From the NCBI GenBank assembly GCA_002256345.1, contig NKIY01000007.1:187155-251154 (forward strand): a DNA stretch of 64,000 bases. The letters run 5' to 3'. Origin of the DNA: Bradyrhizobiaceae bacterium PARB1. GTDB taxonomy: Bacteria; Pseudomonadota; Alphaproteobacteria; Rhizobiales; Xanthobacteraceae. A program made the position numbers and the translations under genes. The notes beneath the pieces are model-generated. The model was given only the letters and a program-made list of their open reading frames with translations, was not told the origin of the DNA and ran no database searches. Positions 34,740 to 44,755 of the stretch are shown here, piece after piece. Each line of letters starts with the position of its first letter. The stretch's first letter is position 1.

Positions 34740-35753
34740 ATGAAGGCAGTCGGCTACACCAAATCCCTCCCGATCGACGCGGTTGACGCGCTGGTCGATT
34801 TCGAGGTTCCGAAGCCAGAACCGACCGCTCGCGACATCCGCGTATCGGTGAAGGCGATCTCGGCCAATCCCGTCGATTTCAAGGTGCGCAAGCGGGCGGC
34901 GCCACCGGCCGGCGAAACCAAGATCCTTGGTTATGACGCTGCCGGCGTCGTCGATGCTGTTGGCCCCGATGTGACGATGTTCAAGCCGGGCGACGAAGTG
35001 TTCTATGCTGGCTCCATCCAGCGCCAGGGCACCAATGCCGAGTTCCACCTGGTCGATGAGCGCATTGTCGGCCGCAAGCCCTCCTCGCTCTCCTTCGCGC
35101 AGTCTGCTGCGCTGCCGCTCACCGCTATCACCGCATGGGAGTTGTTGTTCGACCGTCTCGCCGTCGCGCCCGGCAAGAGCTTCGATCCGCGCACGCTGCT
35201 GATCATGGGCGGCGCCGGCGGCGTCGGCTCGATCCTGATCCAACTCGCACGTCGCCTCACCGGGCTCACCGTGGTGGCGACCGCGTCACGGCCGGAGACG
35301 ATCAAATGGTGTGAAGACCTTGGCGCTCATGCGGTGATCGATCACAGCAAGGCGCTGAAGCCGCAGATCGACACGTTGAAGCTGCCGCCGGTCGCCTTGA
35401 TCGCAAGCCTCACGGCAACAGACCATCACTACAAGGCGCTCGCCGATCTGATCGAACCGCAAGGCAAGTTCGGCCTGATCGACGATCCCGCCGAATTCAA
35501 CATGGCGGCCTTCAAGGGCAAAGCCGTCTCGGTGCACTGGGAGTCGATGTTCACACGGTCGTCATTCCAGACGCCCGACATGATCGCTCAGCATCATCTC
35601 CTCAACGATGTCGCCGACCTCATCGACAAGGGCGTGTTGCGCACCACGCTCGACAAGACCTTCGGCACCATCAATGCGACGAATCTCAAGCGCGCCCACG
35701 CACTGCTGGAATCCGGCAAGTCGCACGGCAAGATCGTGCTCGAAGGCTGGTGA
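34740..35753 (+). CDS. Zinc-free alcohol dehydrogenase / quinone oxidoreductase family
   Basis: The 337-residue medium-chain dehydrogenase/reductase has a GroES-like N-terminal domain and a Rossmann domain with GGAGGVGS (157-164) for NADPH. The usual zinc-ligand segment GHE is replaced by GYD in ILGYDAAGVV, so it belongs to the zinc-free quinone or enone reductases. The start at 34740 (MKAVGYTKSLP) follows GGAG by nine bases; the ATG at 34725 overlaps that site. Together with the divergent HxlR regulator it forms a likely quinone- or aldehyde-responsive detoxification unit. A strong terminator follows. Confidence 0.9.
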   Translation: MKAVGYTKSLPIDAVDALVDFEVPKPEPTARDIRVSVKAISANPVDFKVRKRAAPPAGETKILGYDAAGVVDAVGPDVTMFKPGDEVFYAGSIQRQGTNAEFHLVDERIVGRKPSSLSFAQSAALPLTAITAWELLFDRLAVAPGKSFDPRTLLIMGGAGGVGSILIQLARRLTGLTVVATASRPETIKWCEDLGAHAVIDHSKALKPQIDTLKLPPVALIASLTATDHHYKALADLIEPQGKFGLIDDPAEFNMAAFKGKAVSVHWESMFTRSSFQTPDMIAQHHLLNDVADLIDKGVLRTTLDKTFGTINATNLKRAHALLESGKSHGKIVLEGW

Positions 35754-36115
35754 GCGCGGAAAGCGAAGCTGCAATCCCGCACAAGGGATTGTTTAAGGTG
35801 GCAGTGCACCTACGGGTGCGCTGCCATTTTTATTTAGCTAACTTAAATAGCCATTTTTATAAGCAAAGTGTGTTCACAGAGCGACACATACGTCTTCATC
35901 CCCCTTCGGGTTAGCAGTTTTGCAGAACTGTCACAGACCGCGCCTAGTTATGCGGCGAGTTCACTAAGGCTCGCTTGCACGAAACGAATTCTCGCTGGCA
36001 ATGCTCAGTTAGCAATCTCGTTCCGCAAGATCACAAACACAGCTCCGAGCGCATCACCACCTGCGAAGCAATTCGCGGGGCGTGACGGGTTTTGTCTTCT
36101 ACAATGGGGATATCT
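35754..36115. other. Long AT-richer spacer upstream of the porin gene
   Basis: After the dehydrogenase terminator the sequence becomes unusually AT-rich for this genome (35826-35880) and carries the porin promoter and leader. A single CTGTCAC at 35928-35934 resembles one half of a Pho box, but the second half is not recognisable. TGTGT (35869-35873) and ACACA (35884-35888) are another weak dyad. No gene is seen. Confidence 0.5.
35800..35825 (+). terminator. Intrinsic terminator
   Basis: Arms GGCAGTGCACC (35800-35810) and GGTGCGCTGCC (35815-35825) pair with one G-T wobble, followed by ATTTTTATTTA. It ends the dehydrogenase transcript. Confidence 0.9.
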
Positions 36116-37555
36116 ATGTCTTTCACGACGAACAAATTCTTGGGCACAGTCGCCGTGCTCGGCGCGCTGGCCGTATCCGGCCAGGCACATGCACAGGCCA
36201 CCAACGATGACGTCGCCGCGCTGAAGGCGCAGCTCCGCGCGCTTGAGAAGAAGCTCGACAGCGTTCAGAAGCAGGCCAATGCCACGCAGAAGCAGCAGGC
36301 GAGCTTCGCCAATGCTAACGCTGCCATGCACAAGAAGGCAGTGCCGTTCGTCGACGCAACGTTGACCATGCCGGGCAACCGTCCGACCTTCTGCACCGGC
36401 GACGGCATGAACTGCGTTGCTATCACCGGCCGTATCCACTTCGACGCCGGCGCATATTCGTTCACGCCGAAGTCCGGCGCGACCTCGCCGCAGACTGTCA
36501 ATGACGGCATCAATGCCCGCCGCGCTCGCCTCGGCCTGATCGGCACCTACAATAAGGACTGGGAATACGGCCTCGTGATCGACGCCGGCGGCACGACCGA
36601 CGGCCAGGCCGTGCTCAACAACGCCTATATCGCCTATAAGGGCATCAAGGGCATGTTGATCCAGGGCGGTTACATCGACGTTCCGTACACGCTCGATGAA
36701 GCCACCTCGTCGAACAACATCCTGTTCATGGAGCGCGCCGCTTCGCAGGTGCTCGCCACCAACCTCGCTGCCGGCGACTTCCGCTCGGCCTTCGGTGGCC
36801 AGGTATTCGACAAGAACTACTGGGTCGGCGCTTACGTCACCGGCCCGACGACCGGCGCAGGCGTGAACCACAGCCAGCCGCAGCCGCTCGGCGCGACCTT
36901 CCGTGCGGTCGGCCTGCCGATCAACAACGAGATCGCCACCGTTCTCGTCGGCTTCGACGCTCTGTATCTCGCCCAGACCGGCGGCGCGACCAACAACACG
37001 CTCGGCATGAGCGATCGCGTCGAAGTCCGCATCGATCCGGCCACCAGCGCGCTGCTCAACACCGGCACCATGAACTTCGTCAACAGCGCTCGTGTGCTGA
37101 GCGGTGAAGGTGCGGTCAAGTATGGCAGCTTCATGGCTTCGGGCGAATACTTCGACTACAGCATCCAGCGCAGCAACGGTCTCGGCGACCTCAGCTTCAA
37201 TGGCGGCTACGGTCAGGCCAGCTACGTCATCACCGGCGAACAGCACAAGTACAGCACCTCGGCTGGCGCCTTCGGCGGCATCGCCCCGGCCCGCCCGGTC
37301 AACTTTGCGACCGGCGATCTCGGCGCGTGGGAACTGGCAGTTCGCTACAGCTACGCCAACCTGAATGACTACGCAGGCGGCGTCCGTGGTGGTGAGCTGA
37401 AGAACACCACGGTTGGCGTCAACTGGTACGTCAACAACAACATGCGCTTCATGTTCAACTGGATCCACGGCACGGTCGACAAGATCAACACTGCTGGCGT
37501 GAACACCGGTGCGGACTACGACGTGTTCGCGATGCGCACCCAGGTTGCTTGGTAA
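36116..37555 (+). CDS. OprO/OprP-type outer-membrane porin
   Basis: The 479-residue porin precursor has a signal peptide (about 1-26, ending AHAQ). A short coiled coil follows (DDVAALKAQLRALEKKLDS, about 30-48), as in phosphate-selective porins, and then a long barrel with ITGRIHFDAGAYSF, RRARLGLIGTYNKDWEYGLVID and a C-terminal aromatic end, MRTQVAW. Pseudomonas OprP/O take up phosphate or pyrophosphate; rhizobial relatives are more varied and the solute is not known here. The ATG at 36116 has GGGGA five bases upstream; ATGs at 36092 and 36104 lie before that site. It is monocistronic with a strong terminator. Confidence 0.88.
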   Translation: MSFTTNKFLGTVAVLGALAVSGQAHAQATNDDVAALKAQLRALEKKLDSVQKQANATQKQQASFANANAAMHKKAVPFVDATLTMPGNRPTFCTGDGMNCVAITGRIHFDAGAYSFTPKSGATSPQTVNDGINARRARLGLIGTYNKDWEYGLVIDAGGTTDGQAVLNNAYIAYKGIKGMLIQGGYIDVPYTLDEATSSNNILFMERAASQVLATNLAAGDFRSAFGGQVFDKNYWVGAYVTGPTTGAGVNHSQPQPLGATFRAVGLPINNEIATVLVGFDALYLAQTGGATNNTLGMSDRVEVRIDPATSALLNTGTMNFVNSARVLSGEGAVKYGSFMASGEYFDYSIQRSNGLGDLSFNGGYGQASYVITGEQHKYSTSAGAFGGIAPARPVNFATGDLGAWELAVRYSYANLNDYAGGVRGGELKNTTVGVNWYVNNNMRFMFNWIHGTVDKINTAGVNTGADYDVFAMRTQVAW

Positions 37556-37620
37556 GCATCATTGCTTCAGTAGCTTCCAGGTTCGGGGCTGAATGCCCTC
37601 AGCCCTCGCCTCAGAATGAG

Positions 37621-37646
37621 AAAGGCGGCGCGAAAGCGCCGCCTTT
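37621..37646. terminator. Bidirectional terminator between porin and SDR genes
   Basis: Arms AAAGGCGGCGC (37621-37631) and GCGCCGCCTTT (37636-37646) with a GAAA loop, followed by TGTTTTG. It lies between two convergent genes. Confidence 0.9.
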
Positions 37647-37706
37647 TGTTTTGTTGTTGTATGATGGGTCGATCACAGCGATACCCATCCTGCGAAGAGA
37701 CAAAAC

Positions 37707-38501
37707 TCACGCGATCGTCTGCACGATACCGCCTTCGGCGCGCAGGGCGGCACCATTCGTCACCGACGCTTCTTTCGAGCTGACGAACACCACCATGTTG
37801 GCGATCTCATCGACGCTGGCGAAGCGCTGGATCAGCGAGGTTGAGCGGTGCTGCTTGACGAAGTTCGACGCTGCTTCATCGAGCGACTGACCGTTCTGCT
37901 TGGCGAGATCCTTCACGAAGGTCTCGACACCTTCGGACATGGTTGGTCCCGGCAGGACCGAATTCACCGTCACCGCCGTCCCCTTGGTGAGTTCGGCGAG
38001 GCCACGCGAGATGGCGAGCTGCGCCGTCTTCGACATGCCGTAATGGATCATCTCGCTCGGAATGTTCAGACCTGACTCCGACGAGATGAAAACGATGCGC
38101 CCCCAATTTCGCTTCAGCATCCCCTGCATGTAAGCGCGCGACAGACGAACGCCCGACATCACGTTGACGTCGAAGAAGCGCTCCCAGTCTTCGTCCGGGA
38201 TGTCGAAAAAGCCCTTGGGTTCGAAGATGCCGGCATTGTTGATCAGGATATCCACGTCAGGCAGTGCAGCCACCAGGGCCTTGCAGCCTTCAGCGGTCGA
38301 GACATCGGCCGCAACGCCCTTCACCTTGGCCCCCGGAACGGACTTGCCGATAGCGGCGATCGCCGCGTCCACCTTGGCCTGGCTGCGACCATTGACCACG
38401 ACCTCGGCGCCGGTGCCGGCGAGACCCTTTGCGATGGCGAGGCCGATGCCCGCGGTGGAGCCTGTGACGAGTGCAGTCTTGCCGGAGAGATCGATCTTCA
38501 T
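37707..38501 (-). CDS. Short-chain dehydrogenase/reductase
   Basis: The 264-residue classical SDR has the cofactor motif TGSTAGIG (13-20), NNAG (88-91), the catalytic Ser in FISSES (about 138-143), and YGMSK with Y154 and K158. NGRSQAKVD after the second strand suggests NADP preference. The C-terminal ASVTNGAALRAEGG is typical, where SDRs often read GxxxxVDGG. The start at 38501 follows GGAG in ATGGAGCTTCCA; an upstream extension to 38594 is Arg/Pro-rich and unlikely. The substrate is unknown. It is a single gene. Confidence 0.92.
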   Translation of the reverse strand: MKIDLSGKTALVTGSTAGIGLAIAKGLAGTGAEVVVNGRSQAKVDAAIAAIGKSVPGAKVKGVAADVSTAEGCKALVAALPDVDILINNAGIFEPKGFFDIPDEDWERFFDVNVMSGVRLSRAYMQGMLKRNWGRIVFISSESGLNIPSEMIHYGMSKTAQLAISRGLAELTKGTAVTVNSVLPGPTMSEGVETFVKDLAKQNGQSLDEAASNFVKQHRSTSLIQRFASVDEIANMVVFVSSKEASVTNGAALRAEGGIVQTIA

Positions 38502-38715
38502 TGGAAGCTCCATGAGTGAGGATGGAGCTGATATTGGAACGCGGCCGTTGCGCCGCAATGACGGCTCACGTGGCGGTGAGCGATGATCCGACATGTCGTC
38601 CCGGCGGACGCCGGACCCATGCGCGCAGGCGAAGTGATTGAAGCGCGATGCCTGCCGGGCTCACGCTTTACGAATTCGTCGGAAGCTATGGATCGCGGCG
38701 TTCGCAGGACGACAC

Positions 38716-38744
38716 AATAAAAAACGGCGCCCGAAGGCGCCGTT
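38716..38744 (-). terminator. Terminator of the ribosomal super-operon
   Basis: Arms AACGGCGCC (38723-38731) and GGCGCCGTT (38736-38744) form a perfect 9-bp stem. Read on the minus strand it is followed by TTTTTATTG, a good U-tract. It lies 25 bases after the rplQ stop codon. Confidence 0.9.
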
Positions 38745-38769
38745 CTCGAAACTTGCAACGATCAGCAGC

Positions 38770-39186
38770 TTACGCCGCGTCGGCCTCGGCGCCCTGCACC
38801 GGGCCCGAATCCTTGCCCTTGGCATCTTCGTCGCGATCGACGAATTCGATCACGGCCATCGGAGCGTTGTCGCCGTAGCGGAAGCCAGCCTTGATGATGC
38901 GCGTGTAGCCACCCTGACGGTCGGCATAACGCTTGGCCAGCACGTCGAACAGCTTCCGGACCTGATCCTGATCCTTCATTTCGCTGATGGCTTGGCGACG
39001 CTTGTCGAGGCCGCCCTTCTTGCCGAGGGTGACCAGCTTCTCCACGATCGGGCGGAGTTCTTTGGCCTTCGGCAGCGTGGTGACGATCTGCTCGTGCTTG
39101 ATCAGCGACGCGCACATATTGGCGAACATCGCCTTGCGGTGTTCGGCTGTGCGGTTGAGTTTGCGATGAACCTTGCCGTGACGCAT
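38770..39186 (-). CDS. rplQ: 50S ribosomal protein L17
   Basis: L17 lies at the base of the large subunit near the peptide exit. The 138-residue protein has the family opening [20 protein letters not shown] and the core [20 protein letters not shown] (about 33-52). The C-terminal end is Asp/Glu/Ala-rich, as in rhizobial L17. GAGGA lies ten bases before the ATG at 39186. It is the last gene of the operon, separated from rpoA by 117 bases. Confidence 0.98.
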   Translation of the reverse strand: MRHGKVHRKLNRTAEHRKAMFANMCASLIKHEQIVTTLPKAKELRPIVEKLVTLGKKGGLDKRRQAISEMKDQDQVRKLFDVLAKRYADRQGGYTRIIKAGFRYGDNAPMAVIEFVDRDEDAKGKDSGPVQGAEADAA

Positions 39187-39303
39187 TGAAATAGTCCTCT
39201 ATTCAGTTTGCCGCGACGGTTCGTCGGGACATCATGTTGCAGGTGGGCCGCCCGCGTTCGCCCAGAACATGGCCGGGGTTACCCGGCCTTGTTCGACAGT
39301 TGC

Positions 39304-40341
39304 TTAGTAGTGGTCTTCGAAGCGCTTGGCCAGCTCGTCGATATTCTCCGGCGGCCAACCGGGCACTTCCATGCCGAGATGCAGACCCATCTGGGCCAGC
39401 ACTTCCTTGATTTCGTTCAGCGACTTGCGGCCGAAGTTCGGGGTACGGAGCATTTCCGCTTCCGACTTCTGCACGAGGTCGCCGATATAAACGATGTTGT
39501 CGTTCTTCAGGCAGTTTGCCGAACGCACCGAGAGCTCGAGTTCGTCCACCTTCTTGAGGAAGGCCGGGTTGAAGGCGAGATCCGGGATGACTTCCTGAGC
39601 GACTTCCTTGCGGGGCTCTTCGAAGTTCACGAACACGTTGAGCTGATCCTGCAGGATGCGCGCGGCGTAAGCCACAGCGTCCTCGGGCGTCAGCGCGCCG
39701 TTGGTCTCGATGGTCATGGTGAGCTTGTCGTAGTCGAGGATCTGGCCCTCACGGGTGTTCTCGACCTTGTAGCTGACCTTGCGAACCGGCGAGTACAGGC
39801 TGTCGATCGGAATCAGACCGATCGGCGCGTCTTCCGGACGGTTGTGCTCGGCAGCAACATAGCCCTTGCCGCCCGACACGGTGAATTCCATGCGGATCTC
39901 GGCGCCATCGTCGAGGGTGCAGAGCTGCAGGTCGGGGTTGAGAACGGTGATGTCGCCAACGGTCTGGATGTCGCCAGCGGTGACAGCGCCCGGCCCCTGC
40001 TTCTTCACGACCATGCGCTTCGGGCCTTCGCCCAGCATCTTGATCGAGATGTCCTTCACGTTCAGCACGATGTCGGTGACGTCTTCACGCACGCCAGCGA
40101 TCGAGGAGAACTCGTGCAGCACGCCATCGATGTGCACCGACTGCACGGCAGCGCCCTGCAGCGACGACAGCAGGATGCGGCGGAGCGCGTTGCCGAGGGT
40201 CTGACCGAAACCACGCTCGAGCGGCTCAGCGACGAGGGTCGCGAAACGCGAAGGATCGCTGCCCGGAGTCACCTGCAGCTTGTTGGGGCGGATAAGCTCT
40301 TGCCAATTTTTCTGGATCGTCACTGGGTCACCCATGGCCAT
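39304..40341 (-). CDS. rpoA: DNA-directed RNA polymerase alpha subunit
   Basis: RpoA dimerises to nucleate the polymerase core, and its C-terminal domain binds UP elements and activators. The 345-residue protein has the N-terminal assembly domain with [18 protein letters not shown] (about 43-60), and the C-terminal domain with [21 protein letters not shown] and [14 protein letters not shown]. Starts at 40341 (MAMGDP), 40335 (MGDP) and a GTG at 40323 (TIQKNW) are all possible; I keep 40341 because an AGAGA tract lies seven bases upstream. It sits between rpsK and rplQ, the standard alpha-operon order, with rpsD absent, as usual in alphaproteobacteria. Confidence 0.98.
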   Translation of the reverse strand: MAMGDPVTIQKNWQELIRPNKLQVTPGSDPSRFATLVAEPLERGFGQTLGNALRRILLSSLQGAAVQSVHIDGVLHEFSSIAGVREDVTDIVLNVKDISIKMLGEGPKRMVVKKQGPGAVTAGDIQTVGDITVLNPDLQLCTLDDGAEIRMEFTVSGGKGYVAAEHNRPEDAPIGLIPIDSLYSPVRKVSYKVENTREGQILDYDKLTMTIETNGALTPEDAVAYAARILQDQLNVFVNFEEPRKEVAQEVIPDLAFNPAFLKKVDELELSVRSANCLKNDNIVYIGDLVQKSEAEMLRTPNFGRKSLNEIKEVLAQMGLHLGMEVPGWPPENIDELAKRFEDHY

Positions 40342-40440
40342 CGAATTCTCTGGCTTGGAGATCGCGGAATCAGTCCGCGTAAAAGTACGTCGAACGCGAT
40401 TGCGGGCGGCTGAGCCACCCGCAATCCAGATAGATAGGGA

Positions 40441-40830
40441 TTAGACGCGGCGACGCTTGCGCGGGCGGCAGCCGTTATGCGGAATCGAGGTCACGTCACG
40501 GATCGAGGTGACGGTGAAGCCAGCAGCCTGCAGCGCGCGGAGAGCCGATTCACGGCCCGAACCCGGACCGCCAACCTCGACTTCGAGGGTGCGCATGCCG
40601 TGTTCCTGCGCCTTCTTGGAAGCGTCTTCAGCAGCGACCTGCGCGGCATACGGGGTCGACTTGCGCGAACCCTTGAAGCCCATCGTGCCAGCCGAGGACC
40701 AGGCAATGGTGTTGCCCTGCGCATCGGTGATGGTGATGGTGGTGTTGTTGAACGACGAGTTCACATGCGCGATGCCCGAAGCGATGTTCTTACGTTCGCG
40801 ACGACGGACGCGGCCGGCTTCCTTTGCCAT
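40441..40830 (-). CDS. rpsK: 30S ribosomal protein S11
   Basis: S11 lies on the platform of the small subunit and contacts the E site and 16S rRNA helices 23 and 24. The 129-residue protein has the family core [19 protein letters not shown] (about 21-39) and ends [13 protein letters not shown]. The ATG at 40830 gives the normal length, and an in-frame extension upstream is spurious. It is 122 bases from rpsM, a spacer holding an inverted repeat. Confidence 0.98.
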   Translation of the reverse strand: MAKEAGRVRRRERKNIASGIAHVNSSFNNTTITITDAQGNTIAWSSAGTMGFKGSRKSTPYAAQVAAEDASKKAQEHGMRTLEVEVGGPGSGRESALRALQAAGFTVTSIRDVTSIPHNGCRPRKRRRV

Positions 40831-40901
40831 GGTAGACCTTTCTAGAGATATCAACGCCGCCGTAGTGCCAGCGGCTACACCGGAAAAATGCAAACGACGA
40901 A

Positions 40902-40934
40902 CAGGGAGTAGCGAAAATGCTTCGCCACTCCCTG
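40902..40934. repeat. Inverted repeat in the rpsM-rpsK spacer
   Basis: CAGGGAGTAGCGA (40902-40914) and TCGCCACTCCCTG (40922-40934) pair with one mismatch around a seven-base loop. The core GAGTAGCGA recurs in the inverted repeat between tuf and rpsJ at 53539-53589. It could tune transcript levels within the operon, or be a mobile palindrome. Confidence 0.65.
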
Positions 40935-40952
40935 CCCGCTGAAAGCGCTAAA

Positions 40953-41321
40953 TTACTTCTTCTTGCCTGCGATGGCCTTGGCCGGACCCTTGCGGGTGCG
41001 CGCATTGGTATGCGTGCGCTGACCACGAACCGGCAGACCACGACGATGACGCAGGCCGCGATAGCAGCCGAGGTCCATCAGACGCTTGATGTTCATGCCC
41101 GTCTCACGACGGAGATCGCCCTCGACCAGATAGTCGCGGTCGATGACTTCACGGATCTGGAGCACTTCGGCGTCGCTCAACTGATTGACGCGGCGCTCCG
41201 GAGTGATCTTCACCTTCTCGATGATATCGGCAGCATTCTTCTGGCCGATGCCATGGATGTACTGCAGCGCGATCAGAACGCGCTTGTTGGTCGGGATGTT
41301 TACACCGGCGATACGGGCCAC
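40953..41321 (-). CDS. rpsM: 30S ribosomal protein S13
   Basis: S13 is in the small-subunit head, forms a bridge to L5, and contacts P-site tRNA with its C-terminal tail. The 122-residue protein opens [19 protein letters not shown], has the helix-two-turn-helix [14 protein letters not shown], and ends with the basic [19 protein letters not shown] tail. All features are normal. It follows adk after a 180-base spacer, in which I see no gene. Confidence 0.98.
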   Translation of the reverse strand: MARIAGVNIPTNKRVLIALQYIHGIGQKNAADIIEKVKITPERRVNQLSDAEVLQIREVIDRDYLVEGDLRRETGMNIKRLMDLGCYRGLRHRRGLPVRGQRTHTNARTRKGPAKAIAGKKK

Positions 41322-41501
41322 AACTTCTCTCCTGTCACCAGCCGATCATGAACTGGCATTATCTTCAATTTGTCGGGCGGGCATTCACAAAACGCGAATA
41401 CGACGCCCGTCCCTCAACTCAGTGGGGCCCGGCATCGTCTGGAATCTTCCGACTGGATGAGGGCCGTATTTAGAGACTCGACTTACTTCCGTCAACCGCT
41501 C

Positions 41502-42458
41502 CTAGCGCTTAGCTCGCTTTTTCACGAGCTTTCGCACGGACTTGGCTGTCTTCTTGACAGCCTTTTTGGCGACCTTCTTGACGGCCTTTTTCACCGTTTT
41601 GGCCGCTTTTTTGACGGCTTTCTTGGTGGATTTCGTGGTTTTGGCCTTGGATCCCGTTTTGGAACCAGCTTTGGCAGCCTTCTTAGGCGCCGTTACAGCC
41701 TTCTTGACTGCCTTTTTAGCGGCCTTGGCCTTCTTGGCCGGAGCCTTTGCAGCCTGACCGGTTGATTTGGCCTTGGCAGCCTTTCTGGGTGCAGCTTTCT
41801 TCGGCGCGGCGGTCTTCTTGGCCGACGCCTTCCGGGCAGCCTTGCGCGCCGGCTTGGCCGAACCGCTACCGTCGAGAATCGCGGCCAGGACGCGATCGAT
41901 TTCCAGCGTCACCTCATCGATGGTCATCATGCCATTGATGGTCACGAGCTTGCGCTTCTCGGAATAGTAGTCGATCAGCGGTTCGGTGGACGCGCGATAG
42001 GCCGCCAGACGCTTCGACAGGACTTCCGGCGTATCGTCGGCACGCACAGCTTCGCCACGAGCCAACATTTCGGCAACGCGGGTTTCGACGCGCTCGAGCA
42101 GTGCGCTCTCATTGACGCGCAATTCGACCGCGGCGTCGAGATGGAGACCCTTCGACTTCAGCAAAACATCCAACGCTTCGGCCTGCGGCACGGTGCGCGG
42201 GAAGCCGTCGAGGATGAAGCCATTGGCAGCATCCGGCTGTTCGATGCGGTCCGAGATGATACCGATCACGACTTCGTCCGGCACCAGACCGCCAGCGGCC
42301 ATGATGTCCTTGGCCTTGAGACCGACCTCGGTCTCGGCGGCCACTGCAGCACGGAGCATGTCACCCGTGGAGAGCTGCACGATCCCGTGGCGCGCCACGA
42401 GACGCTGTGCCTGTGTTCCCTTGCCCGCCCCCGGCGGCCCGAGAAGAATCAGTCTCAT
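41502..42458 (-). CDS. adk: Adenylate kinase with histone H1-like Lys/Ala-rich C-terminal tail
   Basis: Adenylate kinase converts AMP and ATP to two ADP. The core (1-199) is complete: P-loop GPPGAGKGT (7-15), AMP-binding STGDMLR (30-36), [10 protein letters not shown] (80-89), and a short LID ([11 protein letters not shown], 133-143), so it is the short variant. Residues 200-318 form an added tail of about 119 residues with 43 Lys, no Asp or Glu, and repeated [11 protein letters not shown] units, like histone H1 or bacterial HU/AlgP tails. The frame is continuous, with no frameshift or internal stop. The ATG overlaps the secY TGA by four bases. A nucleic-acid or ribosome-binding role of the tail is inferred. 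Confidence 0.95.
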   Translation of the reverse strand: MRLILLGPPGAGKGTQAQRLVARHGIVQLSTGDMLRAAVAAETEVGLKAKDIMAAGGLVPDEVVIGIISDRIEQPDAANGFILDGFPRTVPQAEALDVLLKSKGLHLDAAVELRVNESALLERVETRVAEMLARGEAVRADDTPEVLSKRLAAYRASTEPLIDYYSEKRKLVTINGMMTIDEVTLEIDRVLAAILDGSGSAKPARKAARKASAKKTAAPKKAAPRKAAKAKSTGQAAKAPAKKAKAAKKAVKKAVTAPKKAAKAGSKTGSKAKTTKSTKKAVKKAAKTVKKAVKKVAKKAVKKTAKSVRKLVKKRAKR

Positions 42459-43786
42459 TTACGCCGGCCCCTCAGCTTCGACTTGCGGATCAAACCTTCA
42501 TATTGGTGCGCCAGCAAGTAGCCCTGCACCTGAGCAACCGTATCCATCGTCACGCTGACCACGATCAGCAGCGAGGTGCCGCCGAAATAGAATGGCACGG
42601 CCGCGTACGAAATCATGATCTCTGGGATCAAACATACGATCGCAAGATAGGCTGCACCAACCACGGTGATACGGGACAGCACGTAGTCGATATATTCGGC
42701 GGTGCGCTCACCCGGACGGATGCCCGGAATGAAACCGCCATGCTTCTTCAGATTGTCGGCGGTTTCGGTCGGGTTGAACACGATCGCCGTATAGAAGAAC
42801 GCGAAGAACACGATCAGCGAGACATACAGCACCAGGAACAGCGGACGGCCGTGACTGAGCTGGGTCGTCAGCATCTGGAACCACTCGGGTCCCTTGCCGG
42901 CATTGAAGCTGGCAATGGTCGCCGGCAGCAACAGCAGCGATGACGCGAAGATCGGCGGAATCACCCCCGACGTGTTCAGCTTCAGCGGCAGATGCGAGGA
43001 CTGGCCTTCGAACATCTTGTTGCCGACCTGGCGCTTCGGGTACTGGATCAGCAGGCGGCGCTGTGCGCGCTCCATGAACACGATGAAGGCGATCACGACG
43101 ACGGCCATCACGATCACGACCAGGATCAGGCCGGTCGACAGCGCGCCCTGACGACCAAGTTCGAGCATGTTGGCGATCGCGGCAGGAAGTTCGGCCACGA
43201 TGCCAGCGAGAATGATCAGCGAGATTCCGTTGCCGATGCCGCGCGAGGTGATCTGCTCGCCCAGCCACATCAGGAACATGGTGCCGCCCGTCAGCGTCAC
43301 CGAGGCCGAGATCAGGAAGAACAGGCCAGGCTCCGAGACCACGTTGCCGGCGCTCTGCAGGCCTGCCGCGATGGCATAGGACTGGAAGGCAGCCAGGATG
43401 ACGGTCAGATAACGGGTGTACTGGTTCAGCGTCTTACGGCCAGCTTCGCCCTCTTTTTTGAGCGCTTCGAGCTGCGGCGACACGGTGGTCAGAAGCTGGA
43501 TGATGATCGATGCCGAGATATACGGCATGATATTCAGCGCAAAAATCGCCATGCGATTAATGCCGCCGCCCGCGAACATGTTGAACATGCCGAGGATGCC
43601 GCCGGCCTGCTGACGGAATACCTGCTCCCATGCCGACGGATCGATGCCGGGCAGCGGGATATAAGTGCCGAGCCGATAAACAAGCAGCGCACCCAGTGTG
43701 AACCAGATGCGCTTCTTCAGTTCATCGGCCTTGCCGAGTGCGGCGAAATTGAGATTGGAGGCGAGTTGCTCTGCTGCAGAGACCAT
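42455..43786 (-). CDS. secY: Protein translocase subunit SecY
   Basis: SecY forms the protein-conducting channel of the Sec translocon with SecE and SecG. The 443-residue protein has ten membrane helices, with the plug and lateral-gate region [15 protein letters not shown] near 39-49, [37 protein letters not shown], and the cytoplasmic loop with [17 protein letters not shown]. The C-terminal tail [17 protein letters not shown] is normal. It lies 147 bases after rplO, a spacer with a 10-bp hairpin, and overlaps adk by four bases. Confidence 0.98.
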   Translation of the reverse strand: MVSAAEQLASNLNFAALGKADELKKRIWFTLGALLVYRLGTYIPLPGIDPSAWEQVFRQQAGGILGMFNMFAGGGINRMAIFALNIMPYISASIIIQLLTTVSPQLEALKKEGEAGRKTLNQYTRYLTVILAAFQSYAIAAGLQSAGNVVSEPGLFFLISASVTLTGGTMFLMWLGEQITSRGIGNGISLIILAGIVAELPAAIANMLELGRQGALSTGLILVVIVMAVVVIAFIVFMERAQRRLLIQYPKRQVGNKMFEGQSSHLPLKLNTSGVIPPIFASSLLLLPATIASFNAGKGPEWFQMLTTQLSHGRPLFLVLYVSLIVFFAFFYTAIVFNPTETADNLKKHGGFIPGIRPGERTAEYIDYVLSRITVVGAAYLAIVCLIPEIMISYAAVPFYFGGTSLLIVVSVTMDTVAQVQGYLLAHQYEGLIRKSKLRGRRK

Positions 43787-43902
43787 GTCGGACTTTCTCC
43801 CGCACCTCTCGAACCTGGGTGTCTGCGCGATCGAGACACCCGGCGAGGCCGGACGTTATTTGGTGCTCGGCATTACTAAAATCTACCGGAGTGCCGTGCA
43901 AG

Positions 43903-43924
43903 GCCGCCTGCGGACGCAGGCGGC
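43903..43924 (-). terminator. Hairpin in the rplO-secY spacer, possible attenuator
   Basis: Arms GCCGCCTGCG (43903-43912) and CGCAGGCGGC (43915-43924) are perfect over 10 bp with a two-base loop. It lies about ten bases after the rplO stop codon on the minus strand. There is no T-run, so it may slow or protect the transcript rather than end it. Confidence 0.45.
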
Positions 43925-43933
43925 GCGCAGGTC

Positions 43934-44422
43934 TCAGGCGGCTTCGCCGTCTTCCTTCTTGGCAGGGGCAAGGATGGTCACCTTGCCGCCGGCCTTCTCG
44001 ATCGCCTCGATGGCCGACTTCGACGCACCGGCAACTTCGAGGGTCAGCTTGGCCTTGATCTCGCCACGGCCGAGCACGCGGATGCCGTCCTTTGCACGGC
44101 GGATCACGCCGGCTTCGACCAGCGATGCAGCGGTGATGGTGGCCGACGCATCGAGCTTCTTGCTGTCGATCGCGTCCTGGAGGCGGTCCAGGTTGATCTC
44201 GGCGAAGTCGAGACGGAAGATATTGTTGAAGCCACGCTTCGGCAGACGGCGATGCAACGGCATCTGACCGCCTTCGAAGCCCTTGATGCGCACGCCCGAA
44301 CGTGCGGTCTGGCCCTTGCCGCCGCGGCCGCCGGTCTTGCCCTTGCCAGAGCCAATGCCGCGGCCGATGCGCATACGCTTCTTACGGGAGCCGGCGTTAT
44401 CGGCGATATCGCTGAGCTTCAT
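43934..44422 (-). CDS. rplO: 50S ribosomal protein L15
   Basis: L15 is a late-assembly protein of the large subunit. The 162-residue protein has the basic glycine-rich N-terminal extension with [20 protein letters not shown] (about 19-38) and [18 protein letters not shown], and a C-terminal domain ending in an acidic KKEDGEAA. Length and motifs are normal for alphaproteobacteria. It is 118 bases downstream of rpmD, a longer gap than most in this operon. Confidence 0.98.
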   Translation of the reverse strand: MKLSDIADNAGSRKKRMRIGRGIGSGKGKTGGRGGKGQTARSGVRIKGFEGGQMPLHRRLPKRGFNNIFRLDFAEINLDRLQDAIDSKKLDASATITAASLVEAGVIRRAKDGIRVLGRGEIKAKLTLEVAGASKSAIEAIEKAGGKVTILAPAKKEDGEAA

Positions 44423-44540
44423 CGTTCTGTTTCCTGTTGCGTCCTGCCCTTCCGGAGCGGCCTAAAAGGCCATTTCTGCCGAAAAACCAGTGTCATCCTT
44501 GCGGCAACCGTGTGGCCGGCCTGGGACGACGTGAACTATC

Positions 44541-44732
44541 TTAGTCCTCGACCACACGGACGAGGTGCTGAACCTTGCTGATCATGCCGCGCACTTCAGG
44601 AGTGTCCTGAAGCTCGGTGACGCGGCCGATCTTGTTGAGCTTCAACCCGACCAGGGTCGAGCGCTGCGAGTGGTGACGGCGGATCGCGCTGGCGATCTGC
44701 TCCACCTTGATGGTCTTTGCGGCCTTGGCCAT
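44541..44732 (-). CDS. rpmD: 50S ribosomal protein L30
   Basis: The 63-residue L30 has the short form without the archaeal/eukaryal extension. It shows the core [30 protein letters not shown], of which [11 protein letters not shown] (about 32-42) is the conserved loop, and ends [17 protein letters not shown]. It lies 23 bases after rpsE and is co-transcribed. Confidence 0.97.
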   Translation of the reverse strand: MAKAAKTIKVEQIASAIRRHHSQRSTLVGLKLNKIGRVTELQDTPEVRGMISKVQHLVRVVED

Positions 44733-44755
44733 TTCGAATACTCCGAAAGTCAGGC

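Noticed and set aside
35928..35934. CTGTCAC upstream of the porin as a PhoB box
   Set aside because: A Pho box needs two direct half-sites 11 bases apart. The upstream half is not recognisable, so phosphate control is not supported.
41505..41861. The adk tail as a frameshift artefact
   Set aside because: The Lys/Ala composition follows from in-frame AAG/GCC-type codons over 119 residues with a natural stop. A random shifted frame would not give such a regular pattern or lack all acidic residues.
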